Part shown: one piece after another, positions 1-7,541 of the stretch
Layout of the letters: every line of letters starts with the position of its first letter
Numbering within the stretch: position 1 is the first letter of the stretch
Source of the DNA: a virus
IMG/VR virus record: IMGVR_UViG_3300027822_000022
Span: 1 to 42,715 of that record
Length of the DNA: 42,715 bases
Direction: 5' to 3' (one strand)
The notes under the pieces: generated by a model
What the model was told of the DNA's origin: nothing
Database searches by the model: none
The model's input: only the letters and a program-made list of their open reading frames with translations
Position numbers and translations under genes: made by a program

Positions 1-26
1 CGTAAATGGACCCGGATCCATTTACG
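1..26. repeat. 10-bp inverted repeat at the window edge
   Basis: CGTAAATGGA and TCCATTTACG form a perfect inverted repeat around a 6-base loop at the very first bases. It lies inside the adaptor reading frame. A palindrome exactly at a sequence end may be an assembly end effect rather than a functional site. Confidence 0.5.
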
Positions 27-371
27 CGGCGTCTGCTGCACGATACCGGACCGGAGAACCTGCCACTGGTTCGACGTAGAGGGGCCGCGCAGCCGCCACT
101 CGTTGGTGCGATCCCACCAGGTGAAGTTCTTGAAGCACCAGAAATCCGACGGGATGGCCCCGGTCTGCACTGACTGTCCGGTTGTCATCGTGAACGTCTG
201 CTCGGCAGTCAGAACCTTCCACGGGTAGCATCTGGCAAGGTTTTTTAACTCCCGCTTGGCCAACGCAAGAAGTTGGCACGCCGCAGGATCAGTGTTGCCC
301 ACGATCGTGCCGGGCGCTTGGTATTCGCCGATTTCTTCGATGGCGTCGGTGCAAATCGAGAGCAGCGTCAC
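1..371 (-). CDS. Phage head-tail adaptor-like protein, C-terminus cut off
   Basis: The frame is open from a GTG at 371 to the window edge (about 123 residues). The start is supported by GAGGTG five bases upstream and by its place 13 bp after the previous gene. The protein begins VTLLSICTDAIEEIG and contains GNTDPAACQLLALAKREL and a later W/F-rich stretch with WWDRTNEWRL. This pattern is shared by a family of phage proteins encoded near the portal and capsid of P22-like phages and usually described as packaging or head-tail adaptor proteins. Such proteins would sit below the portal ring and join head to tail. The family assignment is from memory of the pattern, not from a search. Confidence 0.7.
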   Translation of the reverse strand, partial: MTLLSICTDAIEEIGEYQAPGTIVGNTDPAACQLLALAKRELKNLARCYPWKVLTAEQTFTMTTGQSVQTGAIPSDFWCFKNFTWWDRTNEWRLRGPSTSNQWQVLRSGIVQQTPRKWIRVHL

Positions 372-383
372 TGGTTCACCTCG

Positions 384-803
384 TTAAGTGGCGATCCCAG
401 CACTGACCAATTGGGTACGTAGCTCATTCACCTTGTCGGAGAGAGAGGACAAAGCATTTATGAGCACCGTGTTCAGCGCATTCTGGGTGGCGAGCTGGTC
501 CGCAACCTCTTTGAAGTTGTTGTCGATGTTCGCAATGGAGGTGTCGCGGTTCGCGGCAGTGTCCCAACCGCCAGCCGCCGCGCCCGTGCCCCCCGCTATC
601 ATCGGGCTAATGGTGTCGTCCGCGGTGCCGCCGGAGCTATCCGTCAATGTGTCCGTGTTGGTGGCCGCAGCGAGGGTATCGGAGCCGGTGCCACCAGTAT
701 TGTCGGTCAAGGCGGCCACTGCTGTGCTATCCGGTACTCTGGCTACCGACACGGCCCACTTAGCCGGCATTCCTAGACCCATGAGGTTATTTACTGAGGG
801 CAT
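384..803 (-). CDS. Putative head-fibre/structural protein with LGMPA motif
   Basis: 139 aa with a strong ribosome site (AAAGGAG) eight bases before ATG. The N-terminus VNNLMGLGMPAKWA matches the repeat unit of the neighbouring 70-aa protein. The middle is rich in Thr, Gly, Asp and Ala with repeated (L)TDNTGG / TDSSGGT motifs typical of beta-structured phage fibres. The last 60 residues look like a coiled coil (IDNNFKEVADQLATQ onward). I read this as a small trimeric fibre or capsid decoration with an N-terminal anchoring motif. It lies among late head genes. The function is inferred; the gene itself is well supported. Confidence 0.75.
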   Translation of the reverse strand: MPSVNNLMGLGMPAKWAVSVARVPDSTAVAALTDNTGGTGSDTLAAATNTDTLTDSSGGTADDTISPMIAGGTGAAAGGWDTAANRDTSIANIDNNFKEVADQLATQNALNTVLINALSSLSDKVNELRTQLVSAGIAT

Positions 804-844
804 TTTATTCTCCTTTGGCCAAGCCGCCGCCTAAGTTCCGTTAT

Positions 845-1057
845 TCACGCAATGATGACCGCGTTGACATCGACCGCTAGGTCCGCCGGCATGCCCATTG
901 CCATGAGGCGCTCGACAGAGCCGTCCGCCACGATCACATCGGCCAAGCCGATCGGCACACCAAGCGCCAACAGCACATCCGCACCGTCGTTCGCGACCAC
1001 GGCCGCGGCGACGTTGGCCGGCATTCCTAGCGCTACGAGACTGTTGACATCCGCCAT
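845..1057 (-). CDS. Small LGMPA-repeat protein
   Basis: 70 aa, with GAGGAG seven bases before ATG. The whole protein is three degenerate repeats of about 22-24 residues: LVALGMPANVAAAVV, LLALGVPIGLADVIV and LMAMGMPADLAVDVN, separated by short D/G-rich linkers. Each unit would form a short hydrophobic helix pair. The same unit begins the next gene downstream (384-803), so the two are probably related by duplication and may bind the same capsid partner. No enzymatic motif. Function unknown. Confidence 0.75.
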   Translation of the reverse strand: MADVNSLVALGMPANVAAAVVANDGADVLLALGVPIGLADVIVADGSVERLMAMGMPADLAVDVNAVIIA

Positions 1058-1087
1058 AGAGATTCTCCTCGGGCGTTAATCCGATGA

Positions 1088-1522
1088 CTAGCTTGCCTGC
1101 TCGGCGGGCGCTTCCGTGCCGGTGTGATCTTCGGAAGCCTCCGGCTCGTTTTCCGTTTCCGCATGCTCGGGATCGGTCGCATCGGCCGTTTCTGGTTTGG
1201 CTTGGTTACCAATGCCCACAGATCTAAGGACATTGCCGACAACTCCCCCGCCCGTCGGCGGTGGCGGTGGTGAGTCCGGCGGAACAGCGTCGCTTGGCTG
1301 CTCTCCCGGCTCTGTGTCATCGGTGGCCTCGGTGACATCGGCGGCTTCCGGGGCGGCGCGGTCCTTTCTGGCCTCGGAAGCCACGAACCGGGCGTATTCC
1401 GCCGGGTATCGTTTTTGCGCCGCATCATCGGCCTTGCCGACCGCCTCGGTCTGGCCGGGGGCCGCTACCACGCGAACCAGCACGATGCCCCGGTGATCGC
1501 GATAAAAATCAACCTTGGACAT
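1088..1522 (-). CDS. Acidic, proline-rich phage protein of unknown function
   Basis: 144 aa. The first 50 residues look folded (VDFYRDHRGIVLVRVV); the remainder is low complexity, rich in Glu, Asp, Ala, Pro and Thr, with a six-proline run. The ATG lies five bases after the stop of the upstream gene, with AGGAG only two bases away, which is unusually close and suggests coupling or re-initiation. Late-gene position suggests a structural or head-associated role, but I do not recognise the family. Confidence 0.65.
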   Translation of the reverse strand: MSKVDFYRDHRGIVLVRVVAAPGQTEAVGKADDAAQKRYPAEYARFVASEARKDRAAPEAADVTEATDDTEPGEQPSDAVPPDSPPPPPTGGGVVGNVLRSVGIGNQAKPETADATDPEHAETENEPEASEDHTGTEAPAEQAS

Positions 1523-1527
1523 GGCTC

Positions 1528-2235
1528 CTAATCCTTCTTCTTCGCCGAGCGACCCGGCGTTGGCTGAACCGGTGCCGGCGCTGCGGTCGTCTCGGAAGAT
1601 GGTGTCGAGCCCGCCGCTACCGCGTTGGCTTCCATCTGGCCCTGCATCTGGGCGATCAGGTTCTCCAGCCGCAGAACGCTCGCCTCGAGCTCCTGGTTTT
1701 TCTCAGCCAGGCGCTCCTGGGGTTCGGAGGTCTTGCGGGACTCCACGTAGGCCTGGGCCATGTCGCGCAGGGTGCGCGGGTCAAAACCGATGGACCCGAA
1801 TGCCGCGCCGTGGAGTTGCGACAGTCCGTTGTCGCTTAACTCCGCCAAGGCCTCGACGGTGAAGATGTTGTACATCTTGAGCGCCTGGATGGCGGCCGGG
1901 CGGGCCGTGAAAACGGGCCATTGCTCCAGCGGCGTACCGCTGGCCGCCACGGTTTCGCCCCGCTTGAAGGCCTCATAGGCCTCCGGATACATCGACCGAT
2001 GCTGGTCGGTTACCTTCTGCACCGGGGCCGACTTCATGTCTCCGGCCAGGAGAATTTCGACGTACTCCACATCGTGAAACGCAAAGCCGTCCGCCCCTTG
2101 TTTGACGCGCACCGGTAGGGTGTAGAACCTTGGCACCAGGGAATGGGCCTGGGTCGGCATCTGACCGCCGGGTTCTAGCGCCGGGATCCCTGCTAGTGGG
2201 CCACGGTGAAACTGTCCTTCGACAATTTGGCTCAT
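1528..2235 (-). CDS. Phage structural-cluster protein with C-terminal coiled coil
   Basis: 235 aa from the ATG at 2235, chosen because GGAGAG lies five bases upstream; a longer frame begins at 2277 without such a site. Residues up to about 150 look globular, with no motif I can name. Around residues 165-205 there is a heptad-rich coiled coil (QERLAEKNQELEASVLRLE), then an Ala/Pro/Thr-rich linker and a Lys-rich end (KKKD). It lies between decoration-like and acidic proteins in the head block. Probably a virion or morphogenesis protein; function not identified. Confidence 0.7.
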   Translation of the reverse strand: MSQIVEGQFHRGPLAGIPALEPGGQMPTQAHSLVPRFYTLPVRVKQGADGFAFHDVEYVEILLAGDMKSAPVQKVTDQHRSMYPEAYEAFKRGETVAASGTPLEQWPVFTARPAAIQALKMYNIFTVEALAELSDNGLSQLHGAAFGSIGFDPRTLRDMAQAYVESRKTSEPQERLAEKNQELEASVLRLENLIAQMQGQMEANAVAAGSTPSSETTAAPAPVQPTPGRSAKKKD

Positions 2236-2290
2236 GATTCTCTCCAAGTTGATGGCGGGGACCGAAGCCCCCGCCATTCTGTTACGCGAG

Positions 2291-2782
2291 TTAGGCGGCT
2301 ACCGCGTCGTCCATGAACGGACGATCGATTTCAAACTCCGCCTGTCCCGCCGCCGGCGTTCCGATCGCCGATGCGCCCTTGGCCCGCTTCACACGGTCGC
2401 CGGCGACGACGGCGTCATCAATGCTGCCCGCCGTGGCGGTGGCGTAGACGTTGGCATTGTCGACGAAGCCAGCCAGACACAGGCCCACGGCCTTACCTTG
2501 GATCTGATACCAGCCGTACTGGCTGGCAATATTGGCCGACATGGCCACCGCAACCGGACCGATAGCGTTGGCCGCCAATAGCGCTGTCGAGCCGTCGTCC
2601 GTGTTGTAGGTCACCCACTCACCGATGGCCGTGGAGGCAAGGCCGAGCAAGTAGATAAACTCGCCAGCCCCGTAGGTCGGGTCCTCGGCACGAACGACGG
2701 TGCCGAGCGGGTGGTTCTGCACAGTGTCGGTATCTGCGATAGCCTGCATACCGATCGTGTGCTCTGTGATCGCGTAAGTCAT
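2291..2782 (-). CDS. Putative capsid decoration protein
   Basis: 163 aa. Strong ribosome site AAAGGAG before ATG. The sequence is Ala/Gly/Thr/Val-rich and beta-prone (DTVQNHPLGTVVRAED, TYGAGEFIYLLG, GWYQIQGKAVGL). This layout is seen in phage proteins encoded directly after the major capsid gene and usually taken as head decoration or cement. Its expected place next to the capsid gene is interrupted here by the HNH gene at 2816-3439. Assignment is by pattern and position. Confidence 0.65.
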   Translation of the reverse strand: MTYAITEHTIGMQAIADTDTVQNHPLGTVVRAEDPTYGAGEFIYLLGLASTAIGEWVTYNTDDGSTALLAANAIGPVAVAMSANIASQYGWYQIQGKAVGLCLAGFVDNANVYATATAGSIDDAVVAGDRVKRAKGASAIGTPAAGQAEFEIDRPFMDDAVAA

Positions 2783-2815
2783 GGTTCTTTCACTCCTTTG
2801 GTGGCATCGGCTCGG

Positions 2816-3439
2816 TCATCGCTTCTTAGGCCGCTTGGGTTTGGTTAAAGCGGCCGCGACTTGCCAGCCCTTGTTCAAACGCCATCGAATGATTTTGGCC
2901 GGGATACTGGTTTCCTCCGCCCAATCGGCCAGGCTTTGCGAACGGCCTTTGAAGCGGATCATCGATGTCGAGGTTTTGTTGCGCTGTTGCATTGATGCAG
3001 TTGCCCAACGGCAGTTTCCGGGCTCGTAGTTCCCGTTCACCTCTTTGCGATCTAGCGTAGTTCCCTCGGGGCGCTCGCCCATATCGGCAAGGAATTTCGC
3101 GAAATCCGAGATCCATGGCTTGTGAATCTTGATGCCCCGCTCGCCGTACCGCGAGTAGTCTGGCGCTTTGGGGTTGAGGCATCGTTGCTTCATCGATTCC
3201 CAGGATTTGAAGGTCCGTGTCTTGGTCATCCCGTGCGTCGTAACGGCAGCGAGATGGAGACAACCGCACGATGTGCTCCTGCCGGAGCGCAAGTACCCTG
3301 CCCTTACCGTTCGCTTGGTGCCGCATTCGCATCGACACAACCAAAACACTTCTCCTCGTTCGTTCCTGTGTGATCGCCCTAGCACAATCCATTTGCCGAA
3401 ACCTTGCCCTGTCAAATCGAGCCGGTGTATTTTCCGCAT
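2816..3439 (-). CDS. HNH-type (probable homing) endonuclease
   Basis: 207 aa with AAGGGG before ATG. Domains in order: an N-terminal Cys-rich finger (C35, C37, C39, then C58 and C60 in SCGC); a central region with MKQRC, YSRYGERGIKI, ADMGERP and TLDRKEVNGNYEPGNCRWAT, the signature of free-standing phage HNH-like endonucleases; and a basic C-terminal region resembling a DNA-binding helix repeat (SLADWAEETSIPAKIIRWRL). It is inserted between the major capsid gene and the decoration-like gene, a place where homing endonucleases often invade. It probably nicks or cuts the intron-less allele of its neighbour to spread itself. Not essential for the phage by inference. Confidence 0.85.
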   Translation of the reverse strand: MRKIHRLDLTGQGFGKWIVLGRSHRNERGEVFWLCRCECGTKRTVRAGYLRSGRSTSCGCLHLAAVTTHGMTKTRTFKSWESMKQRCLNPKAPDYSRYGERGIKIHKPWISDFAKFLADMGERPEGTTLDRKEVNGNYEPGNCRWATASMQQRNKTSTSMIRFKGRSQSLADWAEETSIPAKIIRWRLNKGWQVAAALTKPKRPKKR

Positions 3440-3503
3440 ATGCTATCCCCTTGTTTAGGAGACAACAGTTTAAGCGAAAACTCCGCCTTATGCGACAATC
3501 ACG

Positions 3504-4469
3504 TCAGGCAACAATTACTCCTTGCAATGAGCGATTGCGGGCCGTCATGTTCCCCGCCCAACCGATGAGCTTGACCATAGCATCCTGATTTGTTGCATAT
3601 CTATCCGGGTTCAACGGCACCATGTCGCGCCGGGCGTGCGGCCGGTACGACAGGTAATCGCAGTTCAGGAAGTACATGTGGCTGGCCGGGGCGTTGCCGC
3701 CGAGGCCACCGTCGAACACCACGTCGGCGCCCATGAAGCGCAGGTTCTCGAACCCTGCCTCTCCGAGCTTCGCATTGGTGACGCGCTGGATCGCCTGCAG
3801 CGATTCCCAGTAGTAGCGGAAGTACGTGTTATCCGCGACGATCAGGTCCGGGTGATCCCGGTTACGCGAGCAGTTGAGGTACAGCGTGTTCATGGCGGTC
3901 TGGATCGTCGACGGACCCGGGGTCACGCTGTTGGCAGAGAAGTCGTAGAACTGGTTCTGCCAGAACGTCCAGGTGGTGCTGTTGATTCCGCCCACCGTGC
4001 CGGTGCCGGCGTCACCGACCAGGAGCTGCAAGCCCCCGATCTGCTTGCCGGAGTCGGCGGTGCCGTTCGAGTAGCAGTCGGACGAGATGTTGTTCATCAT
4101 CGTCCGCTCGGCGTTCTCGATACGACCGGCCAATAGATCGATGACCTGATCGTCGCCCGCGTTCTGCAACTCTTCGAGACCGGACATGGTGACCGCCACG
4201 GCGGCCTGCTTGATCTCGAATTCCGCCGCGGTGAACACGTCCGAGGCCGCGATATTCACATTGTCGTAGCCGGAATACCGCTTGTAGGTCCCGGTTTCCT
4301 GGTAGGCGATCTCCTCCAGGATGGTACGGCCGCCCGAGAATGGACGGCGTTTGCCGCGCTCTCTCAGCCGGTAGAGAAGGGCTGTGTTGTTGGAGACGTT
4401 ATCGGCGAGCTTCTTCGAGCGATTGCGCAGTGTGGTGCTCGCCACCTCCGAAATATTCGGGGATGCCAT
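3504..4469 (-). CDS. Phage major capsid protein
   Basis: 321 aa, with AGGAGTG before ATG. Starts MASPNISEVASTTLRNRSKKL; later regions such as SGGRTILEEI, YSGYDNVNIAASDVFTAAEF and an R/N-rich C-terminus (GNMTARNRSLQGV) are shared with coat proteins of HK97-fold phages that use a separate scaffold gene. It directly follows the scaffold gene, 26 bp downstream, and precedes decoration-like proteins, which is the usual order. It would form the icosahedral shell. Confidence rests on sequence pattern together with position. Confidence 0.85.
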   Translation of the reverse strand: MASPNISEVASTTLRNRSKKLADNVSNNTALLYRLRERGKRRPFSGGRTILEEIAYQETGTYKRYSGYDNVNIAASDVFTAAEFEIKQAAVAVTMSGLEELQNAGDDQVIDLLAGRIENAERTMMNNISSDCYSNGTADSGKQIGGLQLLVGDAGTGTVGGINSTTWTFWQNQFYDFSANSVTPGPSTIQTAMNTLYLNCSRNRDHPDLIVADNTYFRYYWESLQAIQRVTNAKLGEAGFENLRFMGADVVFDGGLGGNAPASHMYFLNCDYLSYRPHARRDMVPLNPDRYATNQDAMVKLIGWAGNMTARNRSLQGVIVA

Positions 4470-4495
4470 TTGTCACTCCTGGGGATTTGTGTTGA

Positions 4496-5740
4496 TCAGG
4501 CATGGCCGTTCCACACCTGTCTGACTTCATCCAACACGCTGTCCGCAGGTTGGCGCTCGCCGTGTCCGGCCGGTGTCCCGGTGACTGACGATCCCGCCCT
4601 TTGGGCTGCCACTGCCTTTGCCGCGGCCTCGTTCTGTCGCTTGCGAGCCGCCGCTGCTTCACGGGCTGCCTCAAGCTTTGAACGGGTCACGGGATTGGCA
4701 TATACGGCCATGTCGTAGGCCGACTCCATGTCGGCTGCGTGGCCTTTCTCCATTAGATCGGCCATCACTGCCCGCACCTCGGCGAAGTACGGGTGTTTCG
4801 ATACGCCGGACTCATCGGTCGCGGCTTGAAATTGTTCGACAGTCTGCTGACCGCTGGTCGCCCGGGCCTGGGTGTCGGCCGCGGTCATGCCCTGGATCTG
4901 GCCCTGGAGGGTTTTGACCTGCTCCAACAAGGGGGCAACGATGGGCGCGACGTGGGAGGCCAACACCTGGCTGACCTCCGGGTCCAGCGCCGTTGCCGGG
5001 TCCGCGCCATGGACGACTGTTGGATCAGCGCCCGGCGCCGGCATCGCGCCGGTTAACGTGCCGAGATCAAAGCCGCGCTCCTTGGCGAACCAGGAGATAA
5101 AGGCCCCCGGATCATTGTTGGCATAATCGCTCAGGGCCAGGAGATGATCGACGTACTGAGGCACCGACATGCCCTGCATCTTGATAGCCTGCTCGCGTGG
5201 CCCGATAACTTGGTCCAGGCCTTCGTACCGGCGGCGCTGCTCTGCCACGGCCTCGGTTTTCTCAGTGAAGGCCTTCGCGGTCTCCCGGTCTCGCTCCGTC
5301 ATCCATTTCTGAACCGCTTCCGGTTGCTCGCGGAAGAGCTTCTGCTGGTCGAGCGGCCAATGCGGGGGCGGCTCCAGCGGTCCGAGTACCGGATCGGCCG
5401 GGTCTGCGGCCGCTGCTGCTGGCTCCGTTGCCGCTGCCGGGTCTTCGGGCGCGGCGGGATCGGTGGCTGCCGGTTCAGCCGGGTCTCCACCGGCCTTGGT
5501 GAACCGGCCCTTGCCGTCTCGAACCGGGCCCGCCGACGGCTCCGGCTGAGTCGAGGCAGGAGGTTCCGCAACAGGCTCTGGGCTGGGCGATGGGTCAGCG
5601 CCCGGCTCAGGCGTTGGAGCGAGCTCCGATGCACCGCCGGCGGGTTCGGGTTCCATGGCTGAGCGCAAGTCCGCCACGATGTCGTTGTGGCCGCTTTCCA
5701 CGGCGGGCATAGAGTCGGTCTGGATCGCGGGCTCGGTCAT
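4496..5740 (-). CDS. Phage scaffolding protein
   Basis: 414 aa. The first 130 residues are low complexity, rich in Pro, Ala, Glu and Asp. Then comes a long helical part (MTERDRETAKAFTEKTEAVA, VEQFQAATDESGVSKHPYF) and a C-terminal basic, Ala/Arg/Lys-rich helix (SKLEAAREAAAARKRQNEAA) of the type that binds coat protein. Position directly upstream of the capsid gene, with the start overlapping the previous stop (ATGA), fits the scaffold that templates procapsid assembly and is then lost. No protease motif seen. Confidence 0.8.
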   Translation of the reverse strand: MTEPAIQTDSMPAVESGHNDIVADLRSAMEPEPAGGASELAPTPEPGADPSPSPEPVAEPPASTQPEPSAGPVRDGKGRFTKAGGDPAEPAATDPAAPEDPAAATEPAAAAADPADPVLGPLEPPPHWPLDQQKLFREQPEAVQKWMTERDRETAKAFTEKTEAVAEQRRRYEGLDQVIGPREQAIKMQGMSVPQYVDHLLALSDYANNDPGAFISWFAKERGFDLGTLTGAMPAPGADPTVVHGADPATALDPEVSQVLASHVAPIVAPLLEQVKTLQGQIQGMTAADTQARATSGQQTVEQFQAATDESGVSKHPYFAEVRAVMADLMEKGHAADMESAYDMAVYANPVTRSKLEAAREAAAARKRQNEAAAKAVAAQRAGSSVTGTPAGHGERQPADSVLDEVRQVWNGHA

Positions 5741-6090
5741 GCCAGCATCCTAAATTCGTCCTGATTGACTGTTTCGTCCGGCGGCCCGGCGTTGCCCGCA
5801 GCAACTTGCTCGATTGCGTCCTTGATGTCGGACGCGACCGGTGTCGCCTGGGGCTTCGATCCCGTGACCGGGCGCTCGTTGCCGACCTCGACGAGATCGT
5901 GTTTGCGCAAATGATCCCGGTGCTGACGACGGCCGCCGATCACCTCGTTGGTCACGGCGGAGCGGTACGGGGAGATGTCGGTCATAATCATCGGGCCACG
6001 GCCGTGGAGCTGGGCGGCCTGGGCGGCGTAGTACGCCTCGGCGGGTACGAATTTGTGCTGTTCTTTGTCCCAAACGAAGCGTTCGCGCAC
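5737..6090 (-). CDS. Conserved small phage protein upstream of scaffold
   Basis: 117 aa from a GTG start with GGGAG six bases upstream. The pattern RERFVWDKEQHKFVPA near the start, ISPYRSAVTNEVIGGRRQHRDHLRKHDLVEVG in separate pieces in the middle, and an acidic tail is familiar from tailed phages, where this protein is encoded just before the scaffold gene. Its stop overlaps the scaffold start by four bases. Role unknown; probably head morphogenesis. Confidence 0.75.
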   Translation of the reverse strand: MRERFVWDKEQHKFVPAEAYYAAQAAQLHGRGPMIMTDISPYRSAVTNEVIGGRRQHRDHLRKHDLVEVGNERPVTGSKPQATPVASDIKDAIEQVAAGNAGPPDETVNQDEFRMLA

Positions 6091-6156
6091 GGCCTACTCC
6101 CTTTTCGGCACTAATTTACACGCGAAGTCTCACAATCCGTTGGGGATGGGCTGGGA

Positions 6157-6693
6157 TCAGTGGAGCAGCAGCAGGGTTGCGGCCTCTTCGTCGTCGCGAA
6201 TTTGCCTGATCCGCTCGGCTTCGGCCGCCGGGCCAATACCTCCGATCTTGGCAATGAGCGCCGTCAATTCATTGGCCAGGGCGGCGTATTGGCGCTGCTG
6301 CTCCTCGGTGAGGCCGGGCGGTGCCGGCGGCGGTGCCTCCAAGGCATCAAGGTCCTGCGCCTCCAATGCCTCGGGCGGGCGGCCCTCGGTGCCGTATTCC
6401 CAAATCTCCCGCATCTTGGCTCGAAGTGCCTCGGCCTCGGCCGCCTTTTTGCGCCATTCCTTGGAACGGCGGTGTGATCGGCTATCCTCTGCCGGACTGG
6501 GCCAGATACCGCCGGCCTCGCCCAGTGTCGCCGGGGGGGAGATTGCCCCGCCTACGGCAATCCCGGAGTAGCCCCAGCACGACTGCTGCCGCCATTCACC
6601 GTCTTGTGACGCGTTCGGTGTAACGCCGGGCCCAACTACGAAGAAGCCGACACCTGCCGCGCTCCGGCGCTTCTCGGCGCTGTCTATGGCCAT
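6157..6693 (-). CDS. Conserved phage protein of unknown function
   Basis: 178 aa. Starts MAIDSAEKRRSAAGVGFF and includes VTPNASQDGEWRQQSCWGYS, a segment recurring in phage structural-gene neighbourhoods. The centre has a basic helix (RRSKEWRKKAAEAEALRAK) followed by an acidic/proline linker and a helical C-terminus ending in LLLLH. The start overlaps the previous stop (TAATG). Likely virion or connector associated. No catalytic motif. Confidence 0.7.
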   Translation of the reverse strand: MAIDSAEKRRSAAGVGFFVVGPGVTPNASQDGEWRQQSCWGYSGIAVGGAISPPATLGEAGGIWPSPAEDSRSHRRSKEWRKKAAEAEALRAKMREIWEYGTEGRPPEALEAQDLDALEAPPPAPPGLTEEQQRQYAALANELTALIAKIGGIGPAAEAERIRQIRDDEEAATLLLLH

Positions 6694-7541
6694 TACGGGA
6701 TGTTCGCTTCGCTCTCGGTGTAGTCGGTGCCGTCGTCAGCCAGGTCCTTCTCCCATTCGACCGTTCCGCCGTCGTCGAAGAATTGCTTCTTCGTCGCACT
6801 TACGAGGACCTTGTTGCGCAGCGCCATGAAGAGATAGGCGAGCTTAACAAGCGGCGTCTCATTGGCAGCCGGCACGCCCGTTGGCTCCGAATCGGCAGCA
6901 TTTAGCAAATCAGTGACGGCCTTGATAGCGTCTATCAAAAGGTCAAGCCGCCCGCCGTCGGCCCAGTCACCTTGAAGCTCATCAGAGTCTGCAACAATCG
7001 CCGCAGTCTCTGCTTTCAGGGCAATGATATCGGCGGCTATGTCATCCCCTGCCGCGTTGGTAATCACCGCCGCTTGAATGGCATCCAATTCTGCTTGAAG
7101 CGTGGTACCGGTGTCCACCAGGATGGCGGCAATCTCGGTATCGAGGAAATCATCGATAGTGTCGATCAATGCCTTAAGTGCGCCGAGACCATCTGTGCCG
7201 TTCGCTAAGTCCTGTGCGGCTGCACTGCGGCCTAGCGAGAACGACTCCACAACCTCACCGACGACCGAGACACCGCCCACCGTACCCGTGGTGATAACGA
7301 TGGAATAGTTCTTGCCGGTCTCGAAGCCATTGGCCCCCGTGGCCACGATGGTCGCGAGATTGAGACCCACCACCGAATCATGATCGACGCCAAGCGAGAC
7401 ACCCGCTGTAATCTGGGTCAGCGAAGCATCTTCGTAAGCCGAGAGCACCGGTGTACCGGCCAGCACAGTTGGGACACCCGTCGCGAAAGCACGCGTGGTG
7501 AAGAGGAAATGCAGGGTATCGCCGACTTGGAAATCCGTCAT
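6693..7541 (-). CDS. Putative baseplate/tail-fibre-like structural protein
   Basis: 282 aa, start overlapping the upstream stop (ATGA). Residues 1-110 are beta-rich (VGDTLHFLFTTRAFATGVPT, YSIVITTGTVGGVSVVGEVV) and resemble the N-terminal domain found in many phage baseplate or fibre proteins. Residues 120-235 form a long Ala/Asp/Ile helix pattern (LKALIDTIDDFLDTEIAAIL and onward) suggesting a trimeric coiled coil. The C-terminus is acidic with VEWEKDLADDGTDYTESEA. It may be an attachment or fibre protein. Inference from pattern only. Confidence 0.65.
   Translation of the reverse strand: MTDFQVGDTLHFLFTTRAFATGVPTVLAGTPVLSAYEDASLTQITAGVSLGVDHDSVVGLNLATIVATGANGFETGKNYSIVITTGTVGGVSVVGEVVESFSLGRSAAAQDLANGTDGLGALKALIDTIDDFLDTEIAAILVDTGTTLQAELDAIQAAVITNAAGDDIAADIIALKAETAAIVADSDELQGDWADGGRLDLLIDAIKAVTDLLNAADSEPTGVPAANETPLVKLAYLFMALRNKVLVSATKKQFFDDGGTVEWEKDLADDGTDYTESEANIP

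Noticed and set aside
22-279. An 85-codon minus-strand frame at the left edge
   Set aside because: The neighbouring frame from GTG 371 has a ribosome site and a recognisable adaptor sequence; this one is its shadow.
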